A DNA stretch of 53,727 nucleotides, taken from Thermodesulfobacteriota bacterium (lineage in GTDB: Bacteria; Desulfobacterota_D; UBA1144; Nemesobacterales; CSP1-2). The stretch lies in NCBI GenBank assembly GCA_035559815.1, contig DATMAT010000004.1, positions 1 to 53,727 on the forward strand, written 5' to 3'. The position numbers and the translations under genes are program-made. Below the pieces are notes generated by a model that saw nothing but the letters and a program-made list of their open reading frames with translations, made no database searches and was not told where the DNA came from. Each line of letters opens with the position of its first letter. Position 1 is the stretch's first letter. This document shows positions 42,529-52,135 of the stretch, in pieces.

Positions 42529-43764
42529 TTACTGTCCCGCTTGCGAAGAGGGATCTGCGCCCTGGGCCCCCGCAGTACTCTGCTGAGCAATCTTTACCGG
42601 CGCACCTTCTCTGAGCTTATTGGTTCCGGTTACGACCACTTCTTCTCCCCTTTTCAGCCCCGACGTGATGAACCAGCCATCGGCGCCCTGCCATTCGCCG
42701 ACCTCGACGTTACGAAGCTCCGCTTTGCCGTCTTTTACCACATACACTGCATGTCCTTTTGCTGTTTGCACCACCGCTTGTTGCGGCACGACAATGGCAT
42801 TTGGACGGGTGGCTCCGATCAACTGTACCTGCACAAACTGTCCCGGACGCAAAAGACCATATGGGCTAGCTGGCATAGGCGGGTTAGCCAGCACAGCCCG
42901 GACGAGGAAGGTTCCGGTTTGCTGACTAAACAACGGCGCGGCAAACGTCACACGGCCCTTTTCCGGAAAGATCGAACCGTCCGCCAGCACCAGTTGCACC
43001 TGGAAATCGTCCTTCGGTGGGAAGTTTAAATACCCTTTGATAATCTGGTCTCGATACTTAAACAGGTCGTTTTCTGAAACACTGAAGTAGACCCACATCG
43101 GGTCGGGAACGGATATAGTCGTAAGCAGGCTGTCCGGTCCGGGTGATACCAATGCGCCTTCTCGCTGAGTGGCGAAGTCAGAAAGCCCGGTAACCGGAGA
43201 AGTGATTGTGGTATAACCCAGGTTGACCTCGGCATCCATGAGTTTCCCCTTGGCTGATTGTACGGACGCCTCCGCTTCTAGAAGGGCTGCCTCGGCATTA
43301 TCTCGGGTTCTTTGACTCACTGCATTTTGTTTATAAAGGGGTTCTATACGGGCATACTCGCGCTTAGCCCTGGTAAGATTTGCCTTTGCCGCAGCAAGCT
43401 CCCCTTTTGCCTCCTCGACTTTAGCCTGGAATGGGCGTGGGTCAAGTTGAAACAATAGGTCGCCTTTTTTGACCAGAGAACCTTCTTTATAGGCTATTTT
43501 ATCTATATAACCCTCGACCCGGGCCCTAATCTCGACGATGTGGGAGCTCTGGGTTTGCCCCACGTACTCAATCGTCACCGGCACGGTTTTAGGCTCGGCC
43601 TTGATGACCGTAACCTCGACGGCGGAAGCCTGAGACCCTTCTTTCTTCTCCCCGTGGCAGGAGTATAAGAGCGAAATGAGAAGGAAGAAAAAGATAAATC
43701 CGTGTAATTTACAAAGCGAGAAAACCGTACCTAATAAGCCCAATCCGATTCTAATGCTATTCAC
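42529..43764 (-). CDS. RND efflux periplasmic adaptor (membrane fusion protein)
   Basis: 411 residues from GTG 43764 with GAGGAGGG in front. It has a lipoprotein signal (FFFLLISLLYSC, Cys about 35), a hybrid lipoyl-type domain (VEIRARVEGYIDKIAYKEGSLVKKGDLLFQLDPRPF), an alpha hairpin (about 110-175) and the beta-barrel and membrane-proximal domains (TFLVRAVLANPPMPASPYGLLRPGQFVQV). It links the pump to the outer-membrane factor. First gene of the efflux operon; the AT-rich gap upstream (43765-43947) shows no sigma-54 site. Confidence 0.93.
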   Translation of the reverse strand: MNSIRIGLGLLGTVFSLCKLHGFIFFFLLISLLYSCHGEKKEGSQASAVEVTVIKAEPKTVPVTIEYVGQTQSSHIVEIRARVEGYIDKIAYKEGSLVKKGDLLFQLDPRPFQAKVEEAKGELAAAKANLTRAKREYARIEPLYKQNAVSQRTRDNAEAALLEAEASVQSAKGKLMDAEVNLGYTTITSPVTGLSDFATQREGALVSPGPDSLLTTISVPDPMWVYFSVSENDLFKYRDQIIKGYLNFPPKDDFQVQLVLADGSIFPEKGRVTFAAPLFSQQTGTFLVRAVLANPPMPASPYGLLRPGQFVQVQLIGATRPNAIVVPQQAVVQTAKGHAVYVVKDGKAELRNVEVGEWQGADGWFITSGLKRGEEVVVTGTNKLREGAPVKIAQQSTAGAQGADPSSQAGQ

Positions 43765-43947
43765 ATTCCCTCCTCACGAGACTCACATATTTTATTAGCT
43801 TAGAGTCCATCTTTTTTATTTTTTTTAATCCAATCTTTTTCCTTTTATTTTTTTGATTTGTTATATTACCCGTTCCCCATCAATATATACATTTTGTGAA
43901 CTTTCCTGCTCTATTCTCCGTTTAAGAGAGTTCTCCTAAAAACAGGT

Positions 43948-45063
43948 TTATCCCGGCATGAAATAGAACATGAGCGCTATAATAACATATACAGTGATAA
44001 GCTGAACTCCTTTATACCAGTTGGCGTGGCCGTCCCCAGAAACCACTGCGCCGATGAGGACAGCGAGAAAAAGCGTCCCGATCTCCATCCTTCCGAAAGA
44101 GAGGGTCAAGGGATTTGGAGCTACTACATAGCTCATCAGGACCAATACGGGTGCTACGAATAGCGCGATCTGGATGCAGCTCCCGAGTAGTATCCCCACG
44201 GAGAGGTCCATCTTGTCTTTCCTGGCAGTGACAATGGCTGACCCGCTTTCCGCCGCACCACCCACGATTGCAAGAAAGACAAGACCGATAAACGTCTGGG
44301 ACATGCCCAAAGCTTTCCCTGTCCCCTCAGCCGCGCCAACAAGAATCTCACTCATCAAGGCGGCTAGCACCGAGGCGGCTAAAAGGCTCCCGACGGCCCT
44401 GGGTATCCCCCATTGCCGGCCTTCGCTGTGGTGTTCTTCATTATGGCCGGCGCTGGAGAAAACATCGGGGTGGGTCTTCAGCATAAACAAGAGATAGAGG
44501 CCGTAGGCAACGAGTAGAGCTATCGACAGCCCTAGATTCAAAAGGTGCTCCTGCCGCACGGTGTCCTGAGAAGAGAAAAACCGGCTGAAGGCGCTCGGCG
44601 CCGCTAAGCTGATGACGGCCAGAAGCATCATCGAGCTATAAAGTCGCATCGCCGATGCGTTATATTCCTGTACGTGGTGACGTAAGCCTCCAAGAAGGAA
44701 CGACACCCCCTGGGCAAGTAGGAGATTCGCAAGGATTGCTCCGATAAGTGCCGCCAGAACCATGTCAAACAATCCGGCCTTCAGCGCAACAATAGTGATG
44801 ATCAGCTCAGGGGCATTCCCGAAAGTGGCGTTGAGAAGCCCGCCTATGGCATCACCAGTACGTGCGGCAATCTGTTCTGTAGCCTTTACGATTAGACTGG
44901 CTATGGGGAGGATCGCTAGTGCTGCAGAGAAAAAAATAAACGGAGCCGGAATATGCCCTGCATGTTCGAGCACAAGAGTCACCGGAATAAAAACGAGCAA
45001 CCAGTTGAGGGTAGGTTTTTTTAGTGATAGATGCGTGAGCCCGTGATTTGCCGATTTCTCCAT
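43948..45063 (-). CDS. Calcium/proton exchanger (CaCA superfamily, Cax)
   Basis: 371 residues, about 11 hydrophobic helices. The two alpha repeats are visible: GGLLNATFGNAPELIITIVALKAG cut at about 75-95 (GNAxE) and GGAAESGSAIVTARKDKMDLSV at about 265-285. An internal acidic/histidine stretch (HNEEHHSEG, about 205-213) separates the halves, as in Cax proteins. It exports Ca2+ using the proton gradient. Possibly monocistronic; the next upstream gene is an 88-residue protein 54 nt away. Confidence 0.9.
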   Translation of the reverse strand: MEKSANHGLTHLSLKKPTLNWLLVFIPVTLVLEHAGHIPAPFIFFSAALAILPIASLIVKATEQIAARTGDAIGGLLNATFGNAPELIITIVALKAGLFDMVLAALIGAILANLLLAQGVSFLLGGLRHHVQEYNASAMRLYSSMMLLAVISLAAPSAFSRFFSSQDTVRQEHLLNLGLSIALLVAYGLYLLFMLKTHPDVFSSAGHNEEHHSEGRQWGIPRAVGSLLAASVLAALMSEILVGAAEGTGKALGMSQTFIGLVFLAIVGGAAESGSAIVTARKDKMDLSVGILLGSCIQIALFVAPVLVLMSYVVAPNPLTLSFGRMEIGTLFLAVLIGAVVSGDGHANWYKGVQLITVYVIIALMFYFMPG

Positions 45064-45117
45064 TGTTTGTTCCTTTGTTCTTTTCTTTCCTGTTCCGCTA
45101 TTCCATTGCTTCAGTTC

Positions 45118-45384
45118 TCATTCTTCAGCCATACTTGCTAATTCAGCAAAAATACGCTTGAAGTTCTCCGGAAATTCGCTGACAGCTTTGTTCACATATT
45201 GTTCAAGTTGTTTAGCATCAATGACCCCGCTATCTATCAAGAGTTTCTCCAGAGCTTGGGCTCTCAGTAGATTGGTCACGGTATTAAATGCCAAATCAAA
45301 AGCAAATTTCCCCCGGGCTTCGGATTCAAATAGATTTATTAGCAAGCTAACCAGCTTCTCATGTCTTTGGTCAACGCTACCCAT
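45118..45384 (-). CDS. Small helical hypothetical protein
   Basis: 88 residues, all predicted helical: HEKLVSLLINLFESEARGKFAFDLAFNTVTNLLRAQALEK and a C-terminal acidic helix. No family recognised. AAGGAGGGT precedes the ATG. It follows the short MaoC-Pta remnant by 33 nt and may be cotranscribed with it. Confidence 0.6.
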   Translation of the reverse strand: MGSVDQRHEKLVSLLINLFESEARGKFAFDLAFNTVTNLLRAQALEKLLIDSGVIDAKQLEQYVNKAVSEFPENFKRIFAELASMAEE

Positions 45385-45417
45385 AACTTACCCTCCTTAC
45401 ATTTAATATTTTTACAT

Positions 45418-45534
45418 CTACTTCGTAACGAATCCTGCAGTTCTTTTTGCACGAGCAACCAGTGCCGTCACCGCCGTGGCACCCACCTCTATCTCGTCAA
45501 ATGTCAGGTTTGGTACTTTAGTTTCCAAAGGCAT
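45418..45534 (-). pseudogene. Internal-deletion remnant of a bifunctional MaoC-phosphate acyltransferase gene
   Basis: A 38-codon frame with its own AAAGGA ribosome-binding site. Residues 9-21 (NLTFDEIEVGATA) match the start of the intact MaoC-Pta gene at 50711-52111 (TTFEEIEIGATA), while residues 20-33 (TAVTALVARAKRT) match its last residues (TAVMALVAHARRT). The middle, about 430 residues, is missing, and the join is in frame at CACGGCGGT, a sequence close to one present in the 3' part of the intact gene. This is best explained by an internal deletion in a second copy. The short frame may still be expressed. Confidence 0.65.
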
Positions 45535-45553
45535 TTACTTAATCCTTTCAATG

Positions 45554-46564
45554 TTAACTTGACCCCGGCCCCAGTTCTGTCTGATTTTCCGCTCTACTTA
45601 ATTCCGCAACGGTTCTCTTAATTACTAATGTAAGCGGTATTGCCAGTATTACCCCGATCGGTCCTAAGACCCAGTTCCAGAAGAGCAGCGAAAGAAAGAT
45701 GAGGAGTATAGATATATCCAGTCCCTGTTTCATCAGCTTGGGTTTGATCACGTTGTCGCAGACGTTATTTATGACTATGAAACCGACGGCAACTATAATG
45801 GCTTTAGTCCAGCCAAACTCTAAAAACGCCAAAAGAAAAGGCGGGATAAGAGATAATATGCCTCCGACGGCGGGAATAAAACTAAATAGAAAAGATAGAA
45901 CTGCCCAGAGCAATGCAAAGTCAACTCCCAATATAACAAGAAGGATTAAGTTCCCGCAGGCGGTAAGAAAGCCAACCAAAGCGGTAATTGATACAAACTT
46001 TCTGATGTCTTTTCTGACCTCTAATCTCCGTGCGTTAATTATTCTCTGAGTATACCGGCCCTCCTGCAATTTCTTCTCAAGATTAGTAATCTCTATTACC
46101 ATTAAAGCTATCAATATTAAGAGGAATATAGAGTTGCCGATCATTTTAAGCACCGTGCCGAGAAAGGAGCCGACCGTCCTGATTATGGCCCTGGAATCGA
46201 ATTCGGTGGAAGAGAACAGCTCCGAGGGGTCGATTTTTATGCGTATGAGAATATCCTTCACACTCTCCTTTAAACCGGTTAATTGGGACTCATAGGTGGG
46301 CAAGGTTTGAATCAACTTTGACAGGGAGGCTCCGACTAACGTGGTAATAGCCATACCGCCTATAATTAAAACTATAATGGTTATGGATAGAGCCAGCGAA
46401 TGCTTAAGCCCCTTTCTCTCCATCCAATCAACGATTGGGACGATACTGTTTGCCAGAAGCGCTGCAAAAAAAACAAAACCGACTATTGATGCTGCTGCAT
46501 GCATACCCGCGATTATGATAACGATGCATGCAGCGCCTACGAGCATCCTAAGAGGAGGGTTCAT
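45554..46564 (-). CDS. AI-2E family transporter (PerM-like)
   Basis: 336 residues, six to eight membrane segments. N-terminal helices IIIAGMHAAASIVGFVFFAAL, a soluble loop at about 65-140 with PTYESQLTGLKESVKDIL, and the family motifs FSFIPAVGGILSLIPPFLLAFLEFGW and VNNVCDNVIKPKLMKQGL cut at about 225-285. Some members export autoinducer 2, others act as Na+/H+ antiporters; the substrate here is unknown. Confidence 0.88.
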   Translation of the reverse strand: MNPPLRMLVGAACIVIIIAGMHAAASIVGFVFFAALLANSIVPIVDWMERKGLKHSLALSITIIVLIIGGMAITTLVGASLSKLIQTLPTYESQLTGLKESVKDILIRIKIDPSELFSSTEFDSRAIIRTVGSFLGTVLKMIGNSIFLLILIALMVIEITNLEKKLQEGRYTQRIINARRLEVRKDIRKFVSITALVGFLTACGNLILLVILGVDFALLWAVLSFLFSFIPAVGGILSLIPPFLLAFLEFGWTKAIIVAVGFIVINNVCDNVIKPKLMKQGLDISILLIFLSLLFWNWVLGPIGVILAIPLTLVIKRTVAELSRAENQTELGPGSS

Positions 46565-46595
46565 TCTTCAGATACCTCTAAAATAGAGATTTTTA

Positions 46596-46721
46596 TTATG
46601 CCGCTATAGTGATAGAGCCCGGCTTCTTCATCATCGACGAAGTTAACGTGTTCACATTCAAGGAAAAGCTTCCAGCCTCGATACCTGGGAGTTCAGGTTT
46701 TAATCTTTCAGAACCAGACAT
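46596..46721 (-). CDS. Short ORF, 41 residues, possibly an Hsp20 remnant
   Basis: MSGSERLKPELPGIEAG is followed by SFSLNVNTLTSS and ends KKPGSITIAA. The PELPGIE stretch with a beta-strand after it recalls the start of the alpha-crystallin domain of Hsp20 (AELPGV..), but the rest does not fit. AAAGGAC lies 4 nt before the ATG. It could be a second deletion remnant of the same kind as 45418-45534, or chance. Confidence 0.3.
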   Translation of the reverse strand: MSGSERLKPELPGIEAGSFSLNVNTLTSSMMKKPGSITIAA

Positions 46722-46766
46722 TTTGTCCTTTCTTTCATCACACAGCTTCGATTTAAGCTATGGGTT

Positions 46767-49139
46767 TTATCGAACCCTTCTTGTTGATGCTTTCATCTTT
46801 TTCGGTGGAATAGGGCGAACTCCCTTCTCGACTGAGCCTATCTTGAAATCCGGTGCGGGTGAACCCAGAACCTTGCCGATTTTTTCCAGTATGGCCCTTT
46901 GCTTTTGGTTGAGTTCAAAATCCGCTTTAACCCTTTCCAGAATCGAAAGCATCTTCTCCTTGTCTCCATGATTAGCAAGCAACACAGGCAGTGACTCTAA
47001 GGCGCGCTTGGGTTCGAACTCTACGATAACCACCTGCTCGTTTCTGATCCTCCGCCGTTCGTCTTCTGACATCTTTGACACTACCTCGTCAGAGCGTATA
47101 AATTTATCAGCAAGCTCCAATCTGTGAAGTGGAATCGCTTCGGCTCCCGTGCCCACAAGCACTGCGATTCTTGCTAGTGCTTCGGGGTAACCACCTTTAT
47201 CTATCACGGAGAGAGCCTCCTTCACGAAGGGTAATTCTCGCGGGTCTACCTTAGCTTCGACCCCTTCTTCCCATTTAGTTCCTGTTACACCGAGAGCGAC
47301 CATGCTGCCGTAAATTTGGAAGAAAAGGGATTCTTGTGAAGCGTCACGCAGGTCCCTGAGCAGGTCAAGCCATGCGCTTACCGCCTTCGAACCCATCTTC
47401 TCGAACATCTTGTACGGGTTTTCGGGGTAAGAAGGTTTACGCGAGTTTTTGACAAATGGGGTTATCACCGCTAATGGCCACATGGCCGGATTCAAATCGC
47501 TGAACGCCCAGCACTGCCAGCGCAAAGGGTTGAATACCCGGCCAAGCTGGGCAGTAGTCTCATTGACCATGGGACGAATGAATGGACGGGCAAAGAGGGT
47601 ATAGGCTTTTTCATTAAGTTGAGATACCTCTTCAACCACTTCAAACGGTTTTTCGTCTTTACGCTCCAATTTGTTTGCACGGCGTAAGTCTTCCAGCCTT
47701 TTTTCCTCTAGGGTAACCTCATAACGTATTCCTTCTTTACCATTAACCTCGTGAATGCGCATCAGGTATAAACCGGGACGAAGCCTTTCTATATACTGAA
47801 GTACTTCGACGATCTGAGAATGTTCTTTTTTTGCTACCCGGCCGGACACAAAGATTCCCAGGTGTCCAACCTCCTCCTGAATCAGCGCCACGATTACCTG
47901 TCCATTGGCTTTGATTTCTTGAGTGCTAGTGTACACGTCCGCAATCCAGTTTAATGCCTGTTGCGGCGGCGTGATGTTGTCACCTTTAGAGGAAAATACT
48001 ATGATCGGGGAGCGAATGGACTTTAAATCGAAGAAGGAATGAGACCCGGCTTTCACCTCGCCGCGGGCCAATTTGTTGCCGATGAAGAGATTATCCACTA
48101 TCCAGTGGATTTCTTCTTCGTTCATGAGAGAATAACCATGCCACCATTTTTCAAATTCGAGAAAGCGCGGGGGCTCTGTGTCTACATTTTCAAAAAGATG
48201 ATAATACTTGTCCCAGAATGTATTCGCCAGGTTTAGATTCTCGAAGTTCTGCACCAAATTCGCACCGTCGAACTTTCCGTTGCCCAGGTCACTGGCCAGA
48301 AGAGCCATCCATGTACCACCCAAGAGTCCTCCGGCATAGCGCATGGGGTTTTCACTTTCACCCCCGCTCCAGCTCCCGCTCCAGTATGACAGCGGTGCCC
48401 CGTTAATGACGACCGGCCCGACTATGTCGGGGCGCGATGCGGCCACCATCATCGTAGCCCAGCCGCCCTGACAGTTGCCGTAAATAACCGGTTTTGGGCT
48501 ATTGGGATGTCGGTCGTGTACGACTTTCACGAACTCAATTTGCACATTGGATACGTCGAGCATAGTCTGGTCAGGCATCGGCTCGGGGAAAAAGCTCACC
48601 AGGTAAACAGGATGCCCTTCCTTGAGAGCAACACCGACCTCGGAATCCTTTTTGAAACCGCCTATTCCGGGACCATGCCCGGCGCGCGGGTCGATGATGA
48701 TGAAGGGACGTTTGTTGTCGTCAACTTTGATTCCTTTCGGCGGAATTATTCTTAGAAGCGCAAAGTTTACCGGCTTCTTGAACTCACGCCCGTCTACGAT
48801 TGTTTCGTAATCAAAAACAAGTACCGGCGGTTTTCCGGCGCGCTCATGTTCCATGAAAATGTTGCCCCGCTGGCGCATGGTGTCCCAGAAGAGGACGGAA
48901 CGCTGGATGGAATCCGTTACGTAAGATAACCATGCTTGCCAGGGATTCTGGTCTTCAGTGTCTCCAGGATGAGCATTGACAGCGCCGTCTGGTTTGAGAT
49001 TGTCTTGAACGGCTTCTTCCATCTTGGCCATAAAGGCCTTCTGTGCGTCAAAAACCCTCTTAAAGTATAGTTCGCCTACTTTTGCCATTAGATTGTAGAA
49101 ACCAGTAAATTTTTTGGTTTGTTCTTTAACGTCGTCCAT
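46767..49139 (-). CDS. DUF3141 protein, PHA-synthase-like alpha/beta hydrolase
   Basis: 790 residues from ATG 49139, chosen because GGAGG lies 5 nt upstream; the frame extends to a TTG at 49151. The N-terminal half is an alpha/beta hydrolase with the nucleophile elbow YGNCQGGWATMM (Cys about 223), i.e. the G-x-C-x-G box of polyhydroxyalkanoate synthases, after DPRAGHGPGIGG. The middle has FSSKGDNITPPQQALNWI (Asp) and VGHLGIFVSG (His), completing a Cys-Asp-His triad. The last 200 residues are helical. The family is regularly beside acetate kinase, Pta and FabI genes; its reaction is unproven. Confidence 0.85.
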   Translation of the reverse strand: MDDVKEQTKKFTGFYNLMAKVGELYFKRVFDAQKAFMAKMEEAVQDNLKPDGAVNAHPGDTEDQNPWQAWLSYVTDSIQRSVLFWDTMRQRGNIFMEHERAGKPPVLVFDYETIVDGREFKKPVNFALLRIIPPKGIKVDDNKRPFIIIDPRAGHGPGIGGFKKDSEVGVALKEGHPVYLVSFFPEPMPDQTMLDVSNVQIEFVKVVHDRHPNSPKPVIYGNCQGGWATMMVAASRPDIVGPVVINGAPLSYWSGSWSGGESENPMRYAGGLLGGTWMALLASDLGNGKFDGANLVQNFENLNLANTFWDKYYHLFENVDTEPPRFLEFEKWWHGYSLMNEEEIHWIVDNLFIGNKLARGEVKAGSHSFFDLKSIRSPIIVFSSKGDNITPPQQALNWIADVYTSTQEIKANGQVIVALIQEEVGHLGIFVSGRVAKKEHSQIVEVLQYIERLRPGLYLMRIHEVNGKEGIRYEVTLEEKRLEDLRRANKLERKDEKPFEVVEEVSQLNEKAYTLFARPFIRPMVNETTAQLGRVFNPLRWQCWAFSDLNPAMWPLAVITPFVKNSRKPSYPENPYKMFEKMGSKAVSAWLDLLRDLRDASQESLFFQIYGSMVALGVTGTKWEEGVEAKVDPRELPFVKEALSVIDKGGYPEALARIAVLVGTGAEAIPLHRLELADKFIRSDEVVSKMSEDERRRIRNEQVVIVEFEPKRALESLPVLLANHGDKEKMLSILERVKADFELNQKQRAILEKIGKVLGSPAPDFKIGSVEKGVRPIPPKKMKASTRRVR

Positions 49140-49152
49140 CTTAACCTCCAAA

Positions 49153-49497
49153 TCAAGATATTATTTCCCTCCAGGCCTTCCATGCGACCTGCCAATTTTG
49201 CATAAAAATAGTCCACGCAAAGGAAACCGTTACCAATGCAACGCCGTCGACGGATTTCAGGCTGTCAAGAAGTCTCGTGATTCTATCCTTCCGCTCCGCC
49301 GATACCGACGCTTTCCATCTGCCAAGAAAGAACCAAACAAAAGGGTTTGGGGTTCTAATTAGCTTAAATTCGTCTAGAAGTGCACGAACTGCTTTACCAA
49401 CTTCTTCTTCATTCGGTCCTTCCATGTCAAGGCTTGTGACAAACAGGCAGATAGGTTCGAGGTCATCCACGTTCTTATTAATAATCCCCAGGAACAT
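49153..49497 (-). CDS. Small hypothetical protein
   Basis: 114 residues; a mixed alpha/beta N-terminus (PICLFVTSLDMEGPNEEEVGKAVRALLDEF) and a tryptophan-rich C-terminal helix (FAWTIFMQNWQVAWKAWREI). GGAGGTGCAGC precedes the ATG. Gaps of 22 nt to ackA and 13 nt to the DUF3141 gene show an operon. Family not recognised; the terminal WxxW helix might contact a membrane or the DUF3141 protein. Confidence 0.6.
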   Translation of the reverse strand: MFLGIINKNVDDLEPICLFVTSLDMEGPNEEEVGKAVRALLDEFKLIRTPNPFVWFFLGRWKASVSAERKDRITRLLDSLKSVDGVALVTVSFAWTIFMQNWQVAWKAWREIIS

Positions 49498-49519
49498 GCT
49501 GCACCTCCGACATGTTTGC

Positions 49520-50704
49520 TTAATCTCCTTTCTTTAAAAGCATCTGCTTTGTGTGCGTAGCAATCATTAACTCTTCGTTAGTCGGTATTACCCAGGCAGA
49601 AATCCGGCTATTTTCCTTGCTTATTTGTGGGCCGCCCGTTTCGTTTGCTTTCTCGTCAAAGTCAAGACCAAGCCATTTAGCGTCTCGACAAACCCTGGCT
49701 CGGATAATAGCCGAGTTTTCACCTATACCCCCGGTGAATACGATCCCATCAATTCCGCCCAGGGCGGCGAGAGAGCCAAGTTCCCTATCGATTCGATAAA
49801 CGAAGAGGTCAACCGCCTCTTGAGCGCGCGGGTCCTTGCTTGCCAGCAGTGCCCGCATGTCGCTGGAGATGCCCGAGACGCCCAACAATCCGGATTGATT
49901 GTAAATGAGATTTTCTATGGATTGAGCATCCATACCGTGCTGATTCATCAAATAAAGCAGTATGCCCGGGTCAATTGCCCCACAGCGTGTTCCCATCGGT
50001 AAACCGCCGACCGCGGTAAAACCCATCGTACTTGATATGCTCCTGCCATTCCGCATTGCGCACATACTGGCCCCGTTGCCCAGATGTGCTACGACAGCGC
50101 GGCCAGCGGCCAGTTCCTCGTCGTACTTGGGTAAGACCGAAGAGATGTATTCGTAGGATAGGCCGTGAAAACCGTACCGTCTTACTCCTTCGTCGGTGTA
50201 CTTGCGCGGTATTGCGTATATCTGCTCGATAGCCGGTTGAGTTCGGTGAAACGACGTATCAAAGCAAGCAACCTGGGGGAGTTCCGGTACCCTTTGCATT
50301 ATAGCCTTTATCGCCGCCAGGTTGTGAGGTTGATGGAGGGGTGCGAGGGGTTCGAGTCTTTCCAATGCTGAGATGACATGGTTATCTATCACCACTGGTT
50401 TTGTGAATTCAAGCCCTCCATGAACTACCCGATGTCCAGCGGCGGCAATACCGTGCCCTTCGAGCACGCCGGTTCTTCCCCATTTAAACAGAAACTCGAC
50501 GGCCCCTCCGTGCCCAAGATTCGTCCCCGAAGGCCAGTCTTCCTCTCCGACAATATCACCTGAATCAGCGCGTGCTACGAAATGGGGCTTGGTCAAAATG
50601 CCCTCAATCTGGCCTCGAAGAAGCAGCTTGAGACTGTCTTTAAGGAATACCGAGAATTTAAGACTGGACGAACCAGCGTTGAGTACGAGTATCGAATCGG
50701 ACAT
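49520..50704 (-). CDS. ackA: Acetate kinase
   Basis: 394 residues, normal length. Signatures: VLNAGSSSLKFSVF at the start (first acetate kinase signature) and GHRVVHGGLEFTKPVVI with the substrate-binding Arg, plus VAHLGNGASMCAM and FTGGIGENSAIIRARV for nucleotide binding. It interconverts acetyl phosphate and ADP with acetate and ATP. It follows the MaoC-Pta gene by 6 nt, so acyl-CoA to acyl-phosphate to acid plus ATP is encoded as one unit. A butyrate or propionate preference cannot be excluded. Confidence 0.93.
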   Translation of the reverse strand: MSDSILVLNAGSSSLKFSVFLKDSLKLLLRGQIEGILTKPHFVARADSGDIVGEEDWPSGTNLGHGGAVEFLFKWGRTGVLEGHGIAAAGHRVVHGGLEFTKPVVIDNHVISALERLEPLAPLHQPHNLAAIKAIMQRVPELPQVACFDTSFHRTQPAIEQIYAIPRKYTDEGVRRYGFHGLSYEYISSVLPKYDEELAAGRAVVAHLGNGASMCAMRNGRSISSTMGFTAVGGLPMGTRCGAIDPGILLYLMNQHGMDAQSIENLIYNQSGLLGVSGISSDMRALLASKDPRAQEAVDLFVYRIDRELGSLAALGGIDGIVFTGGIGENSAIIRARVCRDAKWLGLDFDEKANETGGPQISKENSRISAWVIPTNEELMIATHTKQMLLKKGD

Positions 50705-50710
50705 TTTCTT

Positions 50711-52111
50711 TTACCTCACGGGGAGTTTTCCGGTTCTTCGGGCATGGGCGACAAGAGCCATTACCGCCGTGGAGGCCAGTCTTGACCGTACCGAATCGGC
50801 CCGGCTGGTCAGCACTATGGGCACGCGTGTGCCCAGTACGATCCCGGCGCTTTCTGCCCCGGCAAGATAGGACAACTGTTTTGCCAGCATATTCCCAGAT
50901 TCCAGGTCCGGCACCAGCAGTATGTCCGCAACACCGGTCACCGGCGACACTATGTGCTTAGTCTTGGCCGCCTCCTCGCTCACGGCATTGTCAAACGCCA
51001 ACGGCCCATCCAGTATCCCCCCGGTAATCTGCCCCCGGTCGGCCATCTTGCACAATGCCGCCGCCTCTATGGTCGACTCTATCTTCGGATTCACCGTCTC
51101 CACCGCCGATAGTATGGCCACCTTGGGCTCCTCTATCCCCAGCGCATGCGCCAGGTCTATGGCGTTTTGCACTATGTCCACCTTCTCCTCCAGCTTGGGA
51201 TAGATGTTTATCGCCGCATCGGTGATCAACAACATACGGGGGTACGATGGGACGTCCATGACAAACACATGGCTGATCCTCCTCGAAGTCCTTAGGCCGG
51301 TGGCAGACGGCACGACCGGTGCCAGGAGTTCATCGGTGTGGAGACTGCCCTTCATCAACGCCTCCACCTCTCCCGCTCTGGCCAGCTCCACCGCTTTCTC
51401 TGCGGCGGCATGACTGTGCAGTGTAGGGACTATTCTGTATGGACTAAGGTCAACCCCCTCAGCCTCGGCCACACCACGTATCCTATCCTCAGGGCCGACC
51501 AGCACCGGCTCTATAATTCCCCTCTTTGCCGCCTCGACCGGCCCGAGGAGGGAGTTCTTATCGCAGGGGTGCACGACCGCACATACTACCGGCGGTATCT
51601 CCTCGCAAGCTTTGAAGAGTTTGATGAATGCGTCTCCCCTTCGAAGCACCAGTTGAGGCGGGGCTACTTCGCTGTAACTTATCTTCTTTGTCGGGGCGGA
51701 CACGGTTACCGTCCCGGAGACCAGTTCCTGGCCGTCCTGGTTGACACAGCGGCAATCAAACAAGACCAGGGCATTCTTTTTTCGCTTCTCCTTGGCGGTA
51801 ACGGTGGCGGTGAGTTTATCTCCGACTGCGATTGTTCCGTCGAAGCGCAGGTCCTGCTCGATTATCTTCATCCCCGGACCAGGCAACTTCGTGCCTAATG
51901 CGGCAGACACCAGTGCTTCGGCACCGACTCCCTGCGTCGCATTTGCGTCAGATTGGACCTCGAAATCATCCTCACTCTTTATATGAAAGGGATTTGCGTC
52001 TCCCGATACCAGGGCAAGGACTTCAATGTCGGTCTTGGATAATATGCGTGTGAGTGTCGCTGTTGCCCCTATCTCTATTTCCTCGAAAGTTGTGTTACTC
52101 ATCTTGGCCAT
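50711..52111 (-). CDS. Bifunctional MaoC-like enoyl-CoA hydratase / phosphate acyltransferase
   Basis: 466 residues. N-terminal hot-dog domain (about 5-140): TFEEIEIGATATLTRILSKTDIEVLALVSGDANPFH, with the MaoC-type Asp/His. C-terminal phosphate acetyl/butyryltransferase domain (about 160-466): MKGSLHTDELLAPVV, RISHVFVMDVPSYPRMLLITDAAINIYP, GILDGPLAFDNA, LVPDLESGNMLAKQLSYLAGAESAGIVLG (listed in order). It would move acyl groups from CoA to phosphate for acetate kinase. This two-domain form is common in proteobacteria beside ackA and fabI. GAGGACATAC precedes ATG 52111. Confidence 0.9.
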   Translation of the reverse strand: MAKMSNTTFEEIEIGATATLTRILSKTDIEVLALVSGDANPFHIKSEDDFEVQSDANATQGVGAEALVSAALGTKLPGPGMKIIEQDLRFDGTIAVGDKLTATVTAKEKRKKNALVLFDCRCVNQDGQELVSGTVTVSAPTKKISYSEVAPPQLVLRRGDAFIKLFKACEEIPPVVCAVVHPCDKNSLLGPVEAAKRGIIEPVLVGPEDRIRGVAEAEGVDLSPYRIVPTLHSHAAAEKAVELARAGEVEALMKGSLHTDELLAPVVPSATGLRTSRRISHVFVMDVPSYPRMLLITDAAINIYPKLEEKVDIVQNAIDLAHALGIEEPKVAILSAVETVNPKIESTIEAAALCKMADRGQITGGILDGPLAFDNAVSEEAAKTKHIVSPVTGVADILLVPDLESGNMLAKQLSYLAGAESAGIVLGTRVPIVLTSRADSVRSRLASTAVMALVAHARRTGKLPVR

Positions 52112-52135
52112 GTATGTCCTCTTTCCTAATTGAAG

